64,000 nt of DNA from Roseibium aggregatum IAM 12614 (GCF_000168975.1 NZ_AAUW01000004.1:1-64000); one strand, 5' to 3'; shown: positions 27,279-37,077, counted from the stretch's first letter. Notes: generated by a model not told the origin, from the sequence alone. Made by a program: numbers and translations.

Positions 27279-29321
27279 TCAGGCAGCGAACCCGCGCTTT
27301 TCCAGGAGAGCGTCAATCCGGGGAGCCCGGCCCCGGAACGCGAGGTAAGCTGCCTCCGGGTCCTGTCGGCCACCGGCGGAATAGATGTTGGTCAGCAGTT
27401 TTTCAGCCGTTTCCGGATCAAACACATCGCCTTTTTCTTCAAAGGCTTCGAAAGCGTCCGCGTCCATGACTTCCGACCACATGTAGCTGTAATACCCGGC
27501 CGAATAGCCGTCGCCGGAAAAGACATGCTGAAAATGCGGGATGCGGTGGCGCAGGGTGATGGCACGCGGCATGCCGATCTTGCCGAGCTCTTCCTTTTCG
27601 AAGGCAGCAATGTCGAGTTCAGACGGCGTGTCCAACTGATGCAGTTCGAGATCGATCAACGCGGATGCAGTGTATTCGACCGTCGCAAAGCCCTGATTGA
27701 AATTGGCGGCAGCGAGCAACTTGTCGAGAAGCTCCTTGGGCATCGGTTCGCCGGTTTTGTAATGAACTGCGTATTTCGAAAGCACTTCGGGCTGAGACAG
27801 CCAGTGTTCATAAAGCTGAGAGGGCAGCTCGACGAAATCACGCGAGACGCTGGTGCCCGAGATCATCGGGTAGGTTACGTCCGACAAGAGACCGTGAAGA
27901 CCGTGGCCGAACTCGTGGAACAGTGTGCGGGCGTCATCGAAGGTCAGAAGCGTGGCCTGTCCCTTGGCGCCCTTGGAGAAGTTCATCACATTGACGATAA
28001 TCGGCGTGACGTCTCCGTCCAGCCTATGCTGCGAGCGGAAGGCGCTCATCCAGGCACCTGAGCGTTTCGACGACCGCGCAAAATAATCGCCGAGGAAAAG
28101 ACCGACGTGTTTTCCGTCCTTGCCGAGAACTTCAAACACCCGGACATCGGGATGGTAGACCGGCAGGTCTTTGAGTTCTTTGAAGGTAAGCCCGAAGAGA
28201 CGCGTTGCAGTGTCAAAAGCAGCCTGGATGATGTTCTCAAGCTGCAGGTATGGCTTCAGCTCCGTTTCATCCAGGTCGTGCTCCGCCTTGCGGACCTTTT
28301 CGGAATAAAAACGCCAGTCCCAGGCTTCAATTGAATGATTTTCTCCGGCACTGCGGGCCATCTCCGCGAGTTTTGCTTCTTCCTCCCGAGCCTGGGCGAC
28401 AGCCGGTTCCCAAACCTTTTCGAGCAAACCTCTGACATTGTCAGGCGTCTTGGCCATCGTGTCGTCGAGTTTGAATTCCGCAAAATTCTTGAAACCAAGC
28501 ATCCGGGCTTTCTCGTCCCGGAGCTTGAGCGTTTCAATGATGATGGCCTGATTGTCCGTCTGGCCACCGTTTTCCCCGCGGGCAGACCAGGCTTTGAAAG
28601 CTTCTTCGCGCAGGCGACGGTTCGTGGAAAACTGCAGGAAGGGTTCGATAGACGAACGTGACAGCGTGATGACGTGTTTTCCATCCAGCCCACGTTCGTT
28701 TGCAGCTTCTGCAGCCGCCGTCAGCAGAAAGTCGGGCAGGCCCGCACGGTCTTCCTCGGTTTCGAGAACGAGCTGATAGTCCGACTCATCCTTGAGAACG
28801 TTCTGGGAAAAACTGGTGCCCAGGGTGGCAAGTCTTTGCGAAATATCAGCCATCCGTGCCTTGCCAGCCTCGTCGAGACCGGCTCCGGCGCGCTGGAACA
28901 TTTTCTGATACCGCTCCAGAACGCGTGCGTCTTCGGCATTGAGGCCAAGCGTATCTCTTTGGTCCCACAACGCCTCAATGCGTCCGTATAGCTCAGAGTT
29001 CAGCAGCATTTCCGAGGAATGCTTGGCCAGTTTCGGCGCAACATCGCGTTCGATCTTTTGCAGGGCCTCGTTGGTATGGGCACCGGTCAGATTGAAGAAC
29101 GTTCTTGCCACCTTCGTAAGCTTCTTTCCCGATGTTTCGAGGGCGACGATGGTGTTCTCGAACGTCGGCGGCGCATCCTGATTGGCAATCCTGTCGGTGT
29201 CTGCCCGGGCTTCTGCCATGGCCACGTCGAAGGCTTCCTCGAAGTGCTCGGGAGCGATGGCTTCGAAGGGCGGCAGATCGAACGGTGTGGTCCAGTCGGC
29301 AAGAAGCGGATTGACGGTCAT
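27279..29321 (-). CDS. M3-family zinc metallopeptidase (oligopeptidase A / peptidyl-dipeptidase type)
   Basis: Cytoplasmic peptidase of 680 residues that trims short peptides, such as those left by proteases or signal peptide breakdown. The zinc site is LFHEFGHGLHG, with His469, Glu470 and His473; a further Glu ligand is expected about 25 residues on, in the SRDFVELPSQLYEHW region. GYSAGYYSYMWSEV near the end is typical of substrate-binding Tyr residues in the family. Start ATG 29321 has GAGG five to six bases before it; another ATG at 29360 lacks a ribosome site. Dcp and PrlC cannot be separated by eye. Confidence 0.93.
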   Translation of the reverse strand: MTVNPLLADWTTPFDLPPFEAIAPEHFEEAFDVAMAEARADTDRIANQDAPPTFENTIVALETSGKKLTKVARTFFNLTGAHTNEALQKIERDVAPKLAKHSSEMLLNSELYGRIEALWDQRDTLGLNAEDARVLERYQKMFQRAGAGLDEAGKARMADISQRLATLGTSFSQNVLKDESDYQLVLETEEDRAGLPDFLLTAAAEAANERGLDGKHVITLSRSSIEPFLQFSTNRRLREEAFKAWSARGENGGQTDNQAIIIETLKLRDEKARMLGFKNFAEFKLDDTMAKTPDNVRGLLEKVWEPAVAQAREEEAKLAEMARSAGENHSIEAWDWRFYSEKVRKAEHDLDETELKPYLQLENIIQAAFDTATRLFGLTFKELKDLPVYHPDVRVFEVLGKDGKHVGLFLGDYFARSSKRSGAWMSAFRSQHRLDGDVTPIIVNVMNFSKGAKGQATLLTFDDARTLFHEFGHGLHGLLSDVTYPMISGTSVSRDFVELPSQLYEHWLSQPEVLSKYAVHYKTGEPMPKELLDKLLAAANFNQGFATVEYTASALIDLELHQLDTPSELDIAAFEKEELGKIGMPRAITLRHRIPHFQHVFSGDGYSAGYYSYMWSEVMDADAFEAFEEKGDVFDPETAEKLLTNIYSAGGRQDPEAAYLAFRGRAPRIDALLEKRGFAA

Positions 29322-29499
29322 TTGAGCCTCAGATTGTATCTTGAAGGATGTGAGCGACATATGGCGCAGTTCATTGCAGGTTCCAAGCGCTCGCCAGCCA
29401 AATAGTGGTTCGCGTCTCGATTGGCATCACTAGACGCGAGGAGACCGGTGATGGGAAACCACCGATAAGTTTGTTGCTGGTAAAAGTGCCTGGAGGTTT

Positions 29500-30108
29500 C
29501 TACCACATTGAGGTTTTGGCACGCTCGGGCCATTCCTGGTCATAGGCTTTGCCATCGAAACTCGACTTGATTTCCTGCATGATTGCACCGGGTGACGGCA
29601 GGTCTCCCTTGGCAATCCTAGTCTCCGGTTCCCAAAGACCTGCGCGCATGATTGCCCGGGCACATTGAAAGTAGACGGAGCCGATCGTGACGACGATCAC
29701 CGAACGCGGCAAATGGCCTTCCTTTTCGAAGCCGGCGATGAGGTCCTCGTCGACAGAGACAACCGCCTTGCCATTGATCCTCAGAACGTTGTTCCAGCCG
29801 GGCACCATGAACATGAGCGAAACGCGCGGATCGCGAACGATATTGCGCAGCGAGTCGATCCGGTTGTTGCCGCGCCGGTCGGGCATCAATAGCGTCCGGT
29901 CGTCTTTTATCCTCACAACCATTCCGTCGTCTCCACGTGGAGAACAATCGAGCCCTTCTGGGCCGCAGGTTGCGAGCGTACAGAAGCTCGATGCTTCTAA
30001 TATCGCCCGGTAAGCCGGGCTCAGGTAGTCGATTTCCTTGACCAGGGACGCTTCACCGGCAGTGCCGTAATGTGCGTGAAGGTCCTCAAGGGTAGTGAGG
30101 ATGCTCAT
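29500..30108 (-). CDS. PPOX-class FMN-dependent flavoprotein (pyridoxamine 5'-phosphate oxidase-like)
   Basis: A 202-residue split-barrel flavoprotein. SSFCTLATCGPEGLDCSPRGD, DDRTLLMPDRRGNNRIDSLRNIVRDPRVSLMF and the GKAVVSVDEDLIAGF region follow the pattern of the MSMEG_1061 type of PPOX proteins. Members bind FMN or F420; the substrate is not known, and a simple PdxH role is unlikely because the phosphate-binding C-terminal motif is absent. ATG 30108 starts the homology. A longer opening from 30153 is possible but lacks a ribosome site. It is transcribed away from the ABC importer. Confidence 0.8.
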   Translation of the reverse strand: MSILTTLEDLHAHYGTAGEASLVKEIDYLSPAYRAILEASSFCTLATCGPEGLDCSPRGDDGMVVRIKDDRTLLMPDRRGNNRIDSLRNIVRDPRVSLMFMVPGWNNVLRINGKAVVSVDEDLIAGFEKEGHLPRSVIVVTIGSVYFQCARAIMRAGLWEPETRIAKGDLPSPGAIMQEIKSSFDGKAYDQEWPERAKTSMW

Positions 30109-30591
30109 GTCAGTGATTCCGGGCGGTTGTACGCGAAAGAAGGCGAGAGCCACAGCTTATCCGTCCGGATTGGTCTCCGTCAATTTGGTCCCGGAGACAC
30201 TCAGACCTTCACGCAACCTTGCACTTTGGTCTAACGCCTTGAATTCTTGGATTTTTGCCTCATTCCGTTAAGGTAATTTTGCGTTGCGGTATGAAGGTGT
30301 GGCAAGTGGCTGAATTTCAACAAGAATAAAAATGATGCAATGCAATATATTTGAGGGTGAAAATCGAATATTAGCCCTGAATACTTCGAAAGTATAATGA
30401 TCGGTTGGGGTTGGTCGATCCGATAGTCGTATTGCTGTTTTGCGGGTGATTTTTTTACAGTCACTGCAGCTTGCAGTTTTGGTGCGGAGGAGCCGGGATC
30501 CCGGACGGGAAAATGCCGGAATTGCTTGCAGCTGTACAGCTATTGCAGGCGTGCCCGAGGTGGGTACGCAACGCCTTTCTGGGAGGAAAGT
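30109..30591. promoter_or_regulatory. Control region ahead of the HAAT importer, AT-rich with palindromes
   Basis: No supported gene in 483 bases. The part 30231-30460 is clearly more AT-rich than its surroundings. Close to the binding-protein gene lie ACTGCA-GCT-TGCAGT (30463-30477) and the 12-bp palindrome AGCTGTACAGCT (30530-30541), with TTGCAG recurring at 30472, 30525 and 30543. These are good operator candidates for an unknown regulator. The minus-strand frame at 30231-30464 lacks a ribosome site and is not called. Confidence 0.5.
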
Positions 30592-31938
30592 ATGAGCTTA
30601 ATTCGTAAACCCCTCAATCGTCGTTCCATTTTGCGCGCTGGTGCTCTGGGCGGTGCCGCTCTGGCAACGCCGACCATTTTCACCAGCCGCGCATGGTCTG
30701 CCGGTTACCTCAACGAGCCGACAGGCGCTGAAGTCGTTCTGGGCTTCAACGTTCCGCAGACCGGCGCTTATGCCGACGAAGGGGCGGACGAACTGCGTGC
30801 CTATCAGTTGGCTGTGAAACACTTGAACGGTGAAGGCGACGGCGGTCTGCTGAACACCTTCTCGTCCAAGGAACTCCAGGGCAACGGCGTCAACGGCAAG
30901 AAGGTTGCCTTCGTTACCGGCGATACGCAGACCAAATCCGATGCGGCCCGCGCATCCGCAAAGCGCATGATTGAAAAAGACGGCGCAATCATGATCACCG
31001 GTGGTTCGTCCTCCGGCGTCGCGATTGCCGTCCAGTCGCTCTGCCAGGAAGCAGGCGTCATCTTCATGGCCGGTCTGACACACTCCAACGACACCACCGG
31101 CAAGGACAAGCGCAAGAACGGTTTCCGTCACTTCTTCAACACCGAAATGTCCGGCGCTGCACTGGCACCGGTGCTGAAGAACAACTACGGAACCGACCGC
31201 AAGGCCTATCACTTGACCGCCGACTACACGTGGGGCTGGTCTCAGGAAGAGTCCATCAAGAAGTACACCGAAGGCATGGGCTGGGAGACGACTGCAGCCG
31301 TTCGCACGCCGCTTGGTGCTGGTGACTTCTCGCAGTATATCACGCCGGTTCTGAACTCCGGTGCCGATGTTCTGGTCCTGAACCACTACGGCAAGGACAT
31401 GGTGAACTCCCTGACCCAGGCCGTTCAGTTCGGTCTGCGTGACAAACAGGTCAACGGCAAGGACTTCGTGATCGTGGTTCCGCTGTATTCCCGCCTGATG
31501 GCGCAGGGTGCCGGTGAAAACGTGAAGGGCATCTTCGGTTCCACCAACTGGCACTGGTCGCTGCAGGATGAAGGCTCCAAGGCTTTCGTGAAGTCCTTCG
31601 GCCAGGAATACGGCTTCCCGCCGAGCCAGGCTGCCCACACCTGCTACGTGCAGACACTGCTGTATGCCGACGCCGCACAGCGAGCAGGCACGTTCGATCC
31701 TTGCGCGATTGCCGCAGCCCTCGAAGGATTCGAATTCGATGGAATGGGCAACGGTCCGACGCTCTATCGCGCCGAAGACCACCAGTGCTTCAAGGACGTT
31801 CTGGTCGTGAAGGGTAAAGAAAACCCGAGCTCCCAGTTCGACCTTCTGGAAGTGGTGGAAATCACTCCGCGTTCGCAGGTCGAATACCCGGCAGACTTGC
31901 TGGGTGGCGAACTCGGCGCGTGCAACAACGGCGCATAA
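30592..31938 (+). CDS. ABC importer substrate-binding protein (HAAT family, Tat-exported)
   Basis: Periplasmic binding protein of 448 residues, first gene of a five-gene importer. The signal is Tat-like: NRRSILRAGALGGAALATP with the twin Arg, and likely cleavage near SRAWSAG. The mature part has the type I periplasmic fold of amino-acid/amide binders: EVVLGFNVPQTGAYADEG, MITGGSSSGVAIAVQ and a late DVLVLNHYGKDM. ATG 30592 follows a strong GGGAGGAAAG ribosome site. The ligand is unknown; branched-chain amino acids, amides or urea derivatives are possible. A hairpin after it probably sets higher expression than the permease genes. Confidence 0.9.
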   Translation: MSLIRKPLNRRSILRAGALGGAALATPTIFTSRAWSAGYLNEPTGAEVVLGFNVPQTGAYADEGADELRAYQLAVKHLNGEGDGGLLNTFSSKELQGNGVNGKKVAFVTGDTQTKSDAARASAKRMIEKDGAIMITGGSSSGVAIAVQSLCQEAGVIFMAGLTHSNDTTGKDKRKNGFRHFFNTEMSGAALAPVLKNNYGTDRKAYHLTADYTWGWSQEESIKKYTEGMGWETTAAVRTPLGAGDFSQYITPVLNSGADVLVLNHYGKDMVNSLTQAVQFGLRDKQVNGKDFVIVVPLYSRLMAQGAGENVKGIFGSTNWHWSLQDEGSKAFVKSFGQEYGFPPSQAAHTCYVQTLLYADAAQRAGTFDPCAIAAALEGFEFDGMGNGPTLYRAEDHQCFKDVLVVKGKENPSSQFDLLEVVEITPRSQVEYPADLLGGELGACNNGA

Positions 31939-31953
31939 GCCCTTGAAAGTCGG

Positions 31954-31983
31954 CAGCCGCCGGAGGATCTCCGCCGGCGGCTG
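31954..31983 (+). promoter_or_regulatory. Intercistronic hairpin after the binding-protein gene
   Basis: Arms CAGCCGCCGG (31954-31963) and CCGGCGGCTG (31974-31983) with a 10-base loop, followed by TTGCTTA without a true T-run. Hairpins in this place usually protect the binding-protein message or attenuate transcription into the permeases. Confidence 0.55.
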
Positions 31984-32027
31984 TTGCTTATCAAGAGGCA
32001 AGTGACGCAGCAGATAGCGGCAAGACC

Positions 32028-33056
32028 ATGGATGTGATTATTCTTCAACTGCTGAACGGGTTGGACAAGGGCGGAGCCTATGCGCTGATCGCTCTGGGGC
32101 TGACCCTGATTTTCGGAACCCTCGGGGTCGTCAACTTCGCGCATGGTGCCTTGTTCATGCTTGGTGCGTTCTGCGCGGTGACGTTCAACAAGCTGCTCAG
32201 CCTGGAGATCGTGACAACGGACCCGACCAAGACAACGGCCTGGGGAACACCACTCGAGATCCGGACCCCCTACATCGAAGCCTATCTCGGCGATTTTGGT
32301 AACTGGGTTCTCAATTATTCGGTGCCGGTTTCCATCCTGCTCGCCATTCCTGTCATGCTGCTTTTCGGCTTCATCATGGAACGCGGCCTGATCAAGCACT
32401 TTTACAACCGGGCGCATGCCGATCAGATCCTCGTCACGTTCGGTCTGGCTATCGTCCTTCAGGAAATCATCAAGTCGATCTTTGGTGCCAACCCAATCCC
32501 GCAAACAGCCCCAGACGCTGTGCGCGGTGCTGCGGACATCGGCGCTGCCCTTGGCATGGATCCAGGTGTGATCGTCTATCCCTACTGGCGCATGGTCTAT
32601 CTTGCCTTCGCAGGCGCAATCATCGCAGCCGTGTTCGCCTTCCTGCAATTCACCACATTCGGCATGGTCGTGCGCGCCGGCATGGCCGATCGCCATACGG
32701 TCGGGTTGCTGGGCATCAACATCGAACGCCGTTTCACCATCGTTTTCGCGATTGCTGCCGTGGTCGCCGGTCTGGCCGGGGTCATGTACACGCCGATCCT
32801 GCCACCCGACTATCACATGGGGATGGACTTCCTTGTCCTCAGCTTTGTCGTGGTGGTTGTCGGCGGCATGGGGTCGCTGCCGGGAGCGGTCGCGGCAGGT
32901 TTCCTGCTCGGCATCCTGCAGTCCTTCGCGTCGATGAACGAAATCAAGGCCATCCTGCCTGGCATCGATCAGATCATCATCTATCTCGTTGCCGTGGTCA
33001 TCCTTCTCGTGCGTCCGCGCGGGCTGCTGGGCCGCAAGGGCGTCATGGAGAACTAA
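32028..33056 (+). CDS. HAAT ABC importer permease, LivH type
   Basis: Inner-membrane permease of 342 residues with about eight hydrophobic segments. LLNGLDKGGAYALIALGLTLIFGTLGVVNFAHG at the start and VRAGMADRHTVGLLGINIER in the coupling loop are LivH/UrtB marks. MGSLPGAVAAGFLLGILQS closes the family core. The loop after the second helix (about residues 55-90) is longer than in E. coli LivH. It begins 90 bases after the binding-protein stop, beyond the hairpin, and ends three bases before the next permease. It forms the heterodimeric channel with that protein. Confidence 0.92.
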   Translation: MDVIILQLLNGLDKGGAYALIALGLTLIFGTLGVVNFAHGALFMLGAFCAVTFNKLLSLEIVTTDPTKTTAWGTPLEIRTPYIEAYLGDFGNWVLNYSVPVSILLAIPVMLLFGFIMERGLIKHFYNRAHADQILVTFGLAIVLQEIIKSIFGANPIPQTAPDAVRGAADIGAALGMDPGVIVYPYWRMVYLAFAGAIIAAVFAFLQFTTFGMVVRAGMADRHTVGLLGINIERRFTIVFAIAAVVAGLAGVMYTPILPPDYHMGMDFLVLSFVVVVVGGMGSLPGAVAAGFLLGILQSFASMNEIKAILPGIDQIIIYLVAVVILLVRPRGLLGRKGVMEN

Positions 33057-33059
33057 GAA

Positions 33060-34196
33060 ATGTCAACAAGAACATCTCCTGCACGCGACTACATCTTTTT
33101 CGCGATCTTCTCTGTTGCGGTGCTGACCATGCCGATCTGGCTTGAGCCGATCGGTGCCGGTTATCCCGACCTTCTGCAGAAGTTTGCAATCTTCGGTCTC
33201 TTTGCGACGGGGTTCAACATTCTGTTCGGTCTGACGGGATACCTGTCCTTCGGTCATGCCGCCTTCCTGGGTGTCGGTTCCTATACCGCGGTCTGGACAT
33301 TCAAGCTGCTTGGCATGAACCCGATCCCTGCCGTGATCATGGCAATCATCGCGTCCGGCATCTTTGCCCTGGCGATTGGTTATGTGTCGCTGCGTCGGTC
33401 GGGCATCTACTTCTCGATCCTGACCCTCGCTTTCGCCCAGATGTCCTACAATCTGGCCTATTCGGTTCTGACGCCGATCACAAACGGGGAAACGGGCTTG
33501 CGTGTTCTACGCAGCGACCCGCGCCTGTTCGATGGCAACGGCGGTCAGGAAGGACCGTTGATCGCAAATCTGTTCGGCGTTGAAATGACCGGGTGGGGCG
33601 GCTTCTACTTCTGCGCCATCATTCTTCTGATCGGCTTCTTCATTGCCCAGCGGATCTTCCGTTCGCCTTTCGGCATCATGCTGCGCGCCGTGAAGACCAA
33701 CCAGAACCGTATGACCTACACCGGCCTCAATCCGCGTCCCTACACACTGGCGGCGTTTGTGATCTCAGGGATGTATGCAGGTCTGGCCGGAGCACTGATG
33801 TGCATCACGGATCCGCTTGCAGGTGCTGAGCGCATGCAGTGGACCGCATCCGGGGAGGTCGTTCTCATGACCATTCTCGGCGGTGCGGGCACCTTGCTCG
33901 GACCGATCTTCGGTGCCGCCCTGATCAAGTATTTCGAGAACATCTTCTCTGCCTTCAACGAGCAGACCCTGCATGAGATCTTCAGCTTCCTTCCCGACTT
34001 TATCGAAGGCCCCGTCATTTCCGTTGCAGGCCTGTTCGTCGGTGAAGGCTGGCACCTCACGCTCGGTGTTCTCTTCATGCTGATCGTTATCTTCCTGCCT
34101 GGTGGCCTCATGGAAGGCGTGTCCCGGATCGGCAAGCTGTTCAAGCGTTCGTCCGGTAAATCCGAACCGAACCGTGCAACCGCCCCTGCAGAGTAA
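33060..34196 (+). CDS. HAAT ABC importer permease, LivM type
   Basis: Second permease, 378 residues, with about nine hydrophobic segments. [34 protein letters not shown] is the LivM signature, and [19 protein letters not shown] is the EAA-like loop contacting the ATPases. [21 protein letters not shown] follows. The C-terminal tail is polar and basic ([13 protein letters not shown]). Its ATG lies three bases after the preceding stop, and the ATPase gene follows after 11 bases, so the five genes form one operon. Confidence 0.92.
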   Translation: MSTRTSPARDYIFFAIFSVAVLTMPIWLEPIGAGYPDLLQKFAIFGLFATGFNILFGLTGYLSFGHAAFLGVGSYTAVWTFKLLGMNPIPAVIMAIIASGIFALAIGYVSLRRSGIYFSILTLAFAQMSYNLAYSVLTPITNGETGLRVLRSDPRLFDGNGGQEGPLIANLFGVEMTGWGGFYFCAIILLIGFFIAQRIFRSPFGIMLRAVKTNQNRMTYTGLNPRPYTLAAFVISGMYAGLAGALMCITDPLAGAERMQWTASGEVVLMTILGGAGTLLGPIFGAALIKYFENIFSAFNEQTLHEIFSFLPDFIEGPVISVAGLFVGEGWHLTLGVLFMLIVIFLPGGLMEGVSRIGKLFKRSSGKSEPNRATAPAE

Positions 34197-34207
34197 GGAA
34201 CAAGAAC

Positions 34208-34963
34208 ATGGAAATCCTACGTGTAGAGGGCGTCAACAAGTCGTTCGGCGGTCTGAGAGCCCTCAACAATGTCAACTTCTCGGTTGAGCAGGGCACCGTT
34301 CACGCGATCATTGGACCGAACGGTGCAGGCAAGTCGACCTTCTTGAACTGCATGATCGGACGGTTGATCCCGGATACAGGCACCGTCAAGTTCGGCAATA
34401 TATCGCTGACTGGCATGAAGCCCTATGAGATCAACCAGGTCGGTGTTTCACGGGTGTTCCAGACGCCGGAAATCTTCGCGGAACTTACTCTCCTGGAGAA
34501 TGTCATCATTCCGACGATGGCCAAGCGCGACGGCCAGTTCTCGCTGCGGCCGTTCAAACGGCTCGATGCGGATAGGGAGATCCTGGACAAGGCACTCCAC
34601 ATGCTGGAGGATGTCGGTCTGGCGGAGAAGAAGGACGTTATCTCCGGTTCCCTGTCACGAGGTGACAAGCGTCGGCTCGAGCTGGCCATGTGCCTCTCGC
34701 AGGATCCAAAGCTCCTGCTTCTCGATGAACCGACAGCGGGCATGTCTCGCGCCGACACCAACAACACGATCGATCTTCTGAAACGGATTGCTGGTCGCGG
34801 GATCACCAAGGTGGTCATCGAACATGACATGCATGTCGTGTTTTCGCTGGCCGACAAGGTGACCGTGCTCGCACAGGGAACGATCATCGCGGAAGGTAAA
34901 CCCGAAGAGATCAAGGGTGATCCGCGTGTGCAGGAAGCTTATCTCGGAGGAGCGCATCTGTGA
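34208..34963 (+). CDS. HAAT ABC importer ATPase, LivG type
   Basis: ATP-hydrolysing subunit of 251 residues. Walker A is GPNGAGKSTFLN, the Q-loop region contains VSRVFQTPEIF, and Walker B is LLLLDEPTAGM with the switch His in VIEHDMHVVFSLAD. The ABC signature reads LSRGDKRRLELA rather than the common LSGGQ or LSHGE, a mild variant. The ATG follows AAGGAACAAGAAC. Its last codons overlap the GTG start of the second ATPase. Confidence 0.93.
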   Translation: MEILRVEGVNKSFGGLRALNNVNFSVEQGTVHAIIGPNGAGKSTFLNCMIGRLIPDTGTVKFGNISLTGMKPYEINQVGVSRVFQTPEIFAELTLLENVIIPTMAKRDGQFSLRPFKRLDADREILDKALHMLEDVGLAEKKDVISGSLSRGDKRRLELAMCLSQDPKLLLLDEPTAGMSRADTNNTIDLLKRIAGRGITKVVIEHDMHVVFSLADKVTVLAQGTIIAEGKPEEIKGDPRVQEAYLGGAHL

Positions 34964-35739
34964 CCCTATTAGACGATCAGTTCAGCGGCCGATCCGCTCC
35001 AGGTGTACCGCCACGCAAGTCACAAGGTGGCGCACCTGCGTTTTTCTCAGCCTGGGATCTGCATGCCTATTATGGCGAAAGCTATATCGTTCAGGGTGTC
35101 AGCTTCGACATTCGCGAAGGTGAGATCCTGGCGCTTCTTGGCCGCAATGGCGCAGGCAAAACCTCGACACTACGCGCGATCGCCCGCATGGACGATCCGC
35201 AGTTGAAGCATGGCGAAATCTGGCTTGATCACAAGCCGCTCCACTCCATGAAGAGCTACCAGGCCGCCCGTCAGGGCGTTGGCCTCGTGCCGGAAGACAG
35301 ACGCATCATTCCGGGCCTGACGGTTCAGGAAAATCTTGAATTGTCGCAGATCGCCGAGCCGGTTGGCTGGTCGATCGAGCGAATCTACGAGCATTTCCCA
35401 CGACTGGCAGAACGCCGGTCGCAAGAGGCAATCACCATGTCCGGCGGCGAACAGCAGATGCTGGCCGTTGCCCGCATCCTTGCGCGCGACATCAAGTTGC
35501 TGTTGCTGGACGAGCCTTACGAAGGTCTTGCCCCGGTGATCGTTCAGGAGATCGAGCGCATCCTGGAGGGCGTGAAGGAACTCGGTATCACGACCATTAT
35601 CGTTGAGCAGAACGCAATTGCGGCGCTTCATCTCGCGGACAGGGCGGTCATCCTAGACATGGGCGAAGTCGTGTTCGACGGAGCGGCGCAGGATGTTCTC
35701 GACAATGCCCAGTTGCGTCAGGAATACTTGGCGATTTGA
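34960..35739 (+). CDS. HAAT ABC importer ATPase, LivF type
   Basis: Second ATPase, 259 residues. Walker A LLGRNGAGKTSTLR, signature ITMSGGEQQMLAVAR, Walker B LLLLDEPYEGLAP and switch IIVEQNAIAAL are all intact. The protein carries a polar N-terminal extension of about 30 residues before the usual LivF start, if the GTG at 34960 is right. That GTG overlaps the stop of the LivG gene (GTGA), which favours coupled translation from this point. A strong terminator follows 25 bases after the stop, closing the importer operon. Confidence 0.92.
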   Translation: MTLLDDQFSGRSAPGVPPRKSQGGAPAFFSAWDLHAYYGESYIVQGVSFDIREGEILALLGRNGAGKTSTLRAIARMDDPQLKHGEIWLDHKPLHSMKSYQAARQGVGLVPEDRRIIPGLTVQENLELSQIAEPVGWSIERIYEHFPRLAERRSQEAITMSGGEQQMLAVARILARDIKLLLLDEPYEGLAPVIVQEIERILEGVKELGITTIIVEQNAIAALHLADRAVILDMGEVVFDGAAQDVLDNAQLRQEYLAI

Positions 35740-35764
35740 TCCGTCGGAACATCGGTGAATGATC

Positions 35765-35794
35765 GGCCGGCGCAAAGCGCCGGCCTTTTCTTTT
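35765..35794 (+). terminator. Rho-independent terminator of the HAAT importer operon
   Basis: Stem GGCCGGCGC / GCGCCGGCC (35765-35773, 35777-35785) with an AAA loop, followed by TTTTCTTTT. A textbook intrinsic terminator 25 bases after the last ATPase stop. Confidence 0.92.
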
Positions 35795-35875
35795 GTCTGC
35801 CGGGATTGGTTGAAGGTGACAGCGGCGAGCTATAGTGTGTCGTCACTGCCATCATTTTTTTAATCGGATTTCTTT

Positions 35876-36976
35876 GTGACCAGCCTAAAATCTGAATTGC
35901 CGAGCCTCACAGGGTTTGCAGTCTTCGCCGCCTTTATCCTCTCAGGCGACGTCTTGAAACCGGCGGAAATCGGGATCGTCCCATCGCTGCTTCTGCTCGC
36001 GGTTATTTTCGTCACGGTGATGTGGTGCGCATTTTCGGTTGTCCGGCATGCGGAGTGCTTGGCAACGCTCTTCGGTGAACCATTCGGGACATTGATTCTG
36101 ACCCTGGCAGTCATCGGCATCGAGGTAGCGCTGATCGTAGCGGTCATGCTGTCGGGAGACGCCGTGCCGACTATGGCGCGCAACACAATGTTCTCGGTCG
36201 TGATGATCGTCCTCAACGGGCTGGTTGGGATGTGTCTTCTGGCAGGAGGTCTGCGTCACAGGAACCAGACCTATAATCTGCAGGGCGCAAATGCATTCTT
36301 GTCGGTTCTGGTCCCGCTCGCCATTTTCGCACTGGTGCTGCCGCGCATAACCCACTCGGCGCCCGGCGGAGAATTATCTCCGTTGCAATCGGTGTTCGAT
36401 GTCAGCATGTCCCTGCTGCTTTACGGTGTCTTCCTGGCGATCCAGACGGTCACGCACAGTGACATTTTCCGGCAGCCCGATAACGACGGCCACGAGGAGG
36501 GGCATCATCCTGTAGTCGTCCGATCAATACCGTTTCACATCGTTGGTTTGCTTGCTTCTCTGCTGCCGATCATTCTCCTGTCAAAGAAGCTCGCGCTCTA
36601 TGTCGAATTCGGCATCGAAGGACTGGGAGCGCCGCTGGCGCTCAGCGGTTTTATCGTTGCAGCGCTCGTATTGATGCCCGAAGGTCTCAGTGCTCTGCAG
36701 GCTGCGCGCGAAAACAAGCTACAGCGCGCTGTGAATATTTGTCTCGGCTCTGCCGTGGCAACTATCGGTCTGACAGTACCTGCCGTTCTCCTCGTCGGGT
36801 GGGTCACCGGTTTGAAAATCGAACTTGGACTGGAGCCTGCTGAAATCATCTTGCTTGTCCTAACCCTGTTCATCAGCTTGCTGACGTTCGGCAGCAAGGC
36901 AACGAACTATCTCCAGGGCGCTGTCCATCTGGCACTTTTCGCCGCTTACGTGATGATGATCTTCGATTTGTCCTGA
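35876..36976 (+). CDS. chaA: Calcium/proton antiporter, ChaA-like (CaCA superfamily)
   Basis: Inner-membrane cation antiporter of 366 residues with ten or eleven hydrophobic segments. The two alpha-repeat motifs typical of CaCA exchangers are visible: GEPFGTLILTLAVIGIEVALI in the first half and GFIVAALVLMPEGLSALQAARENKLQRAVNICLGSAVATIGLT in the second, each with its conserved Glu. A polar, His-rich loop (HEEGHHP, about residue 205) divides the halves. The start is GTG 35876 with only a weak ribosome site. Substrate may be Ca(2+), Na(+) or K(+). It is monocistronic, set between a terminator and an unrelated gene. Confidence 0.88.
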   Translation: MTSLKSELPSLTGFAVFAAFILSGDVLKPAEIGIVPSLLLLAVIFVTVMWCAFSVVRHAECLATLFGEPFGTLILTLAVIGIEVALIVAVMLSGDAVPTMARNTMFSVVMIVLNGLVGMCLLAGGLRHRNQTYNLQGANAFLSVLVPLAIFALVLPRITHSAPGGELSPLQSVFDVSMSLLLYGVFLAIQTVTHSDIFRQPDNDGHEEGHHPVVVRSIPFHIVGLLASLLPIILLSKKLALYVEFGIEGLGAPLALSGFIVAALVLMPEGLSALQAARENKLQRAVNICLGSAVATIGLTVPAVLLVGWVTGLKIELGLEPAEIILLVLTLFISLLTFGSKATNYLQGAVHLALFAAYVMMIFDLS

Positions 36977-37077
36977 AATTTCGGCATCGCATCGATTTCA
37001 ACCAGTCTTCTACTTGGACTGCTCTCGCGAATATGTTTTGTATCCTTAAAAGTTAACTCTCAACAGATTGGCCCAAC

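Noticed and set aside
30231-30464. A 77-residue minus-strand frame in the AT-rich gap
   Set aside because: The only start is a GTG without a ribosome site, and the region looks regulatory.
30598-32001. A 467-residue minus-strand frame opposite the binding protein
   Set aside because: It mirrors a gene with signal peptide, ribosome site and clear fold on the plus strand.
36977-37077. Possible CRP- or FNR-like site before the cyclodeaminase-family gene
   Set aside because: On reading, no half-site pair with proper spacing was present; matches were below 7 of 10.
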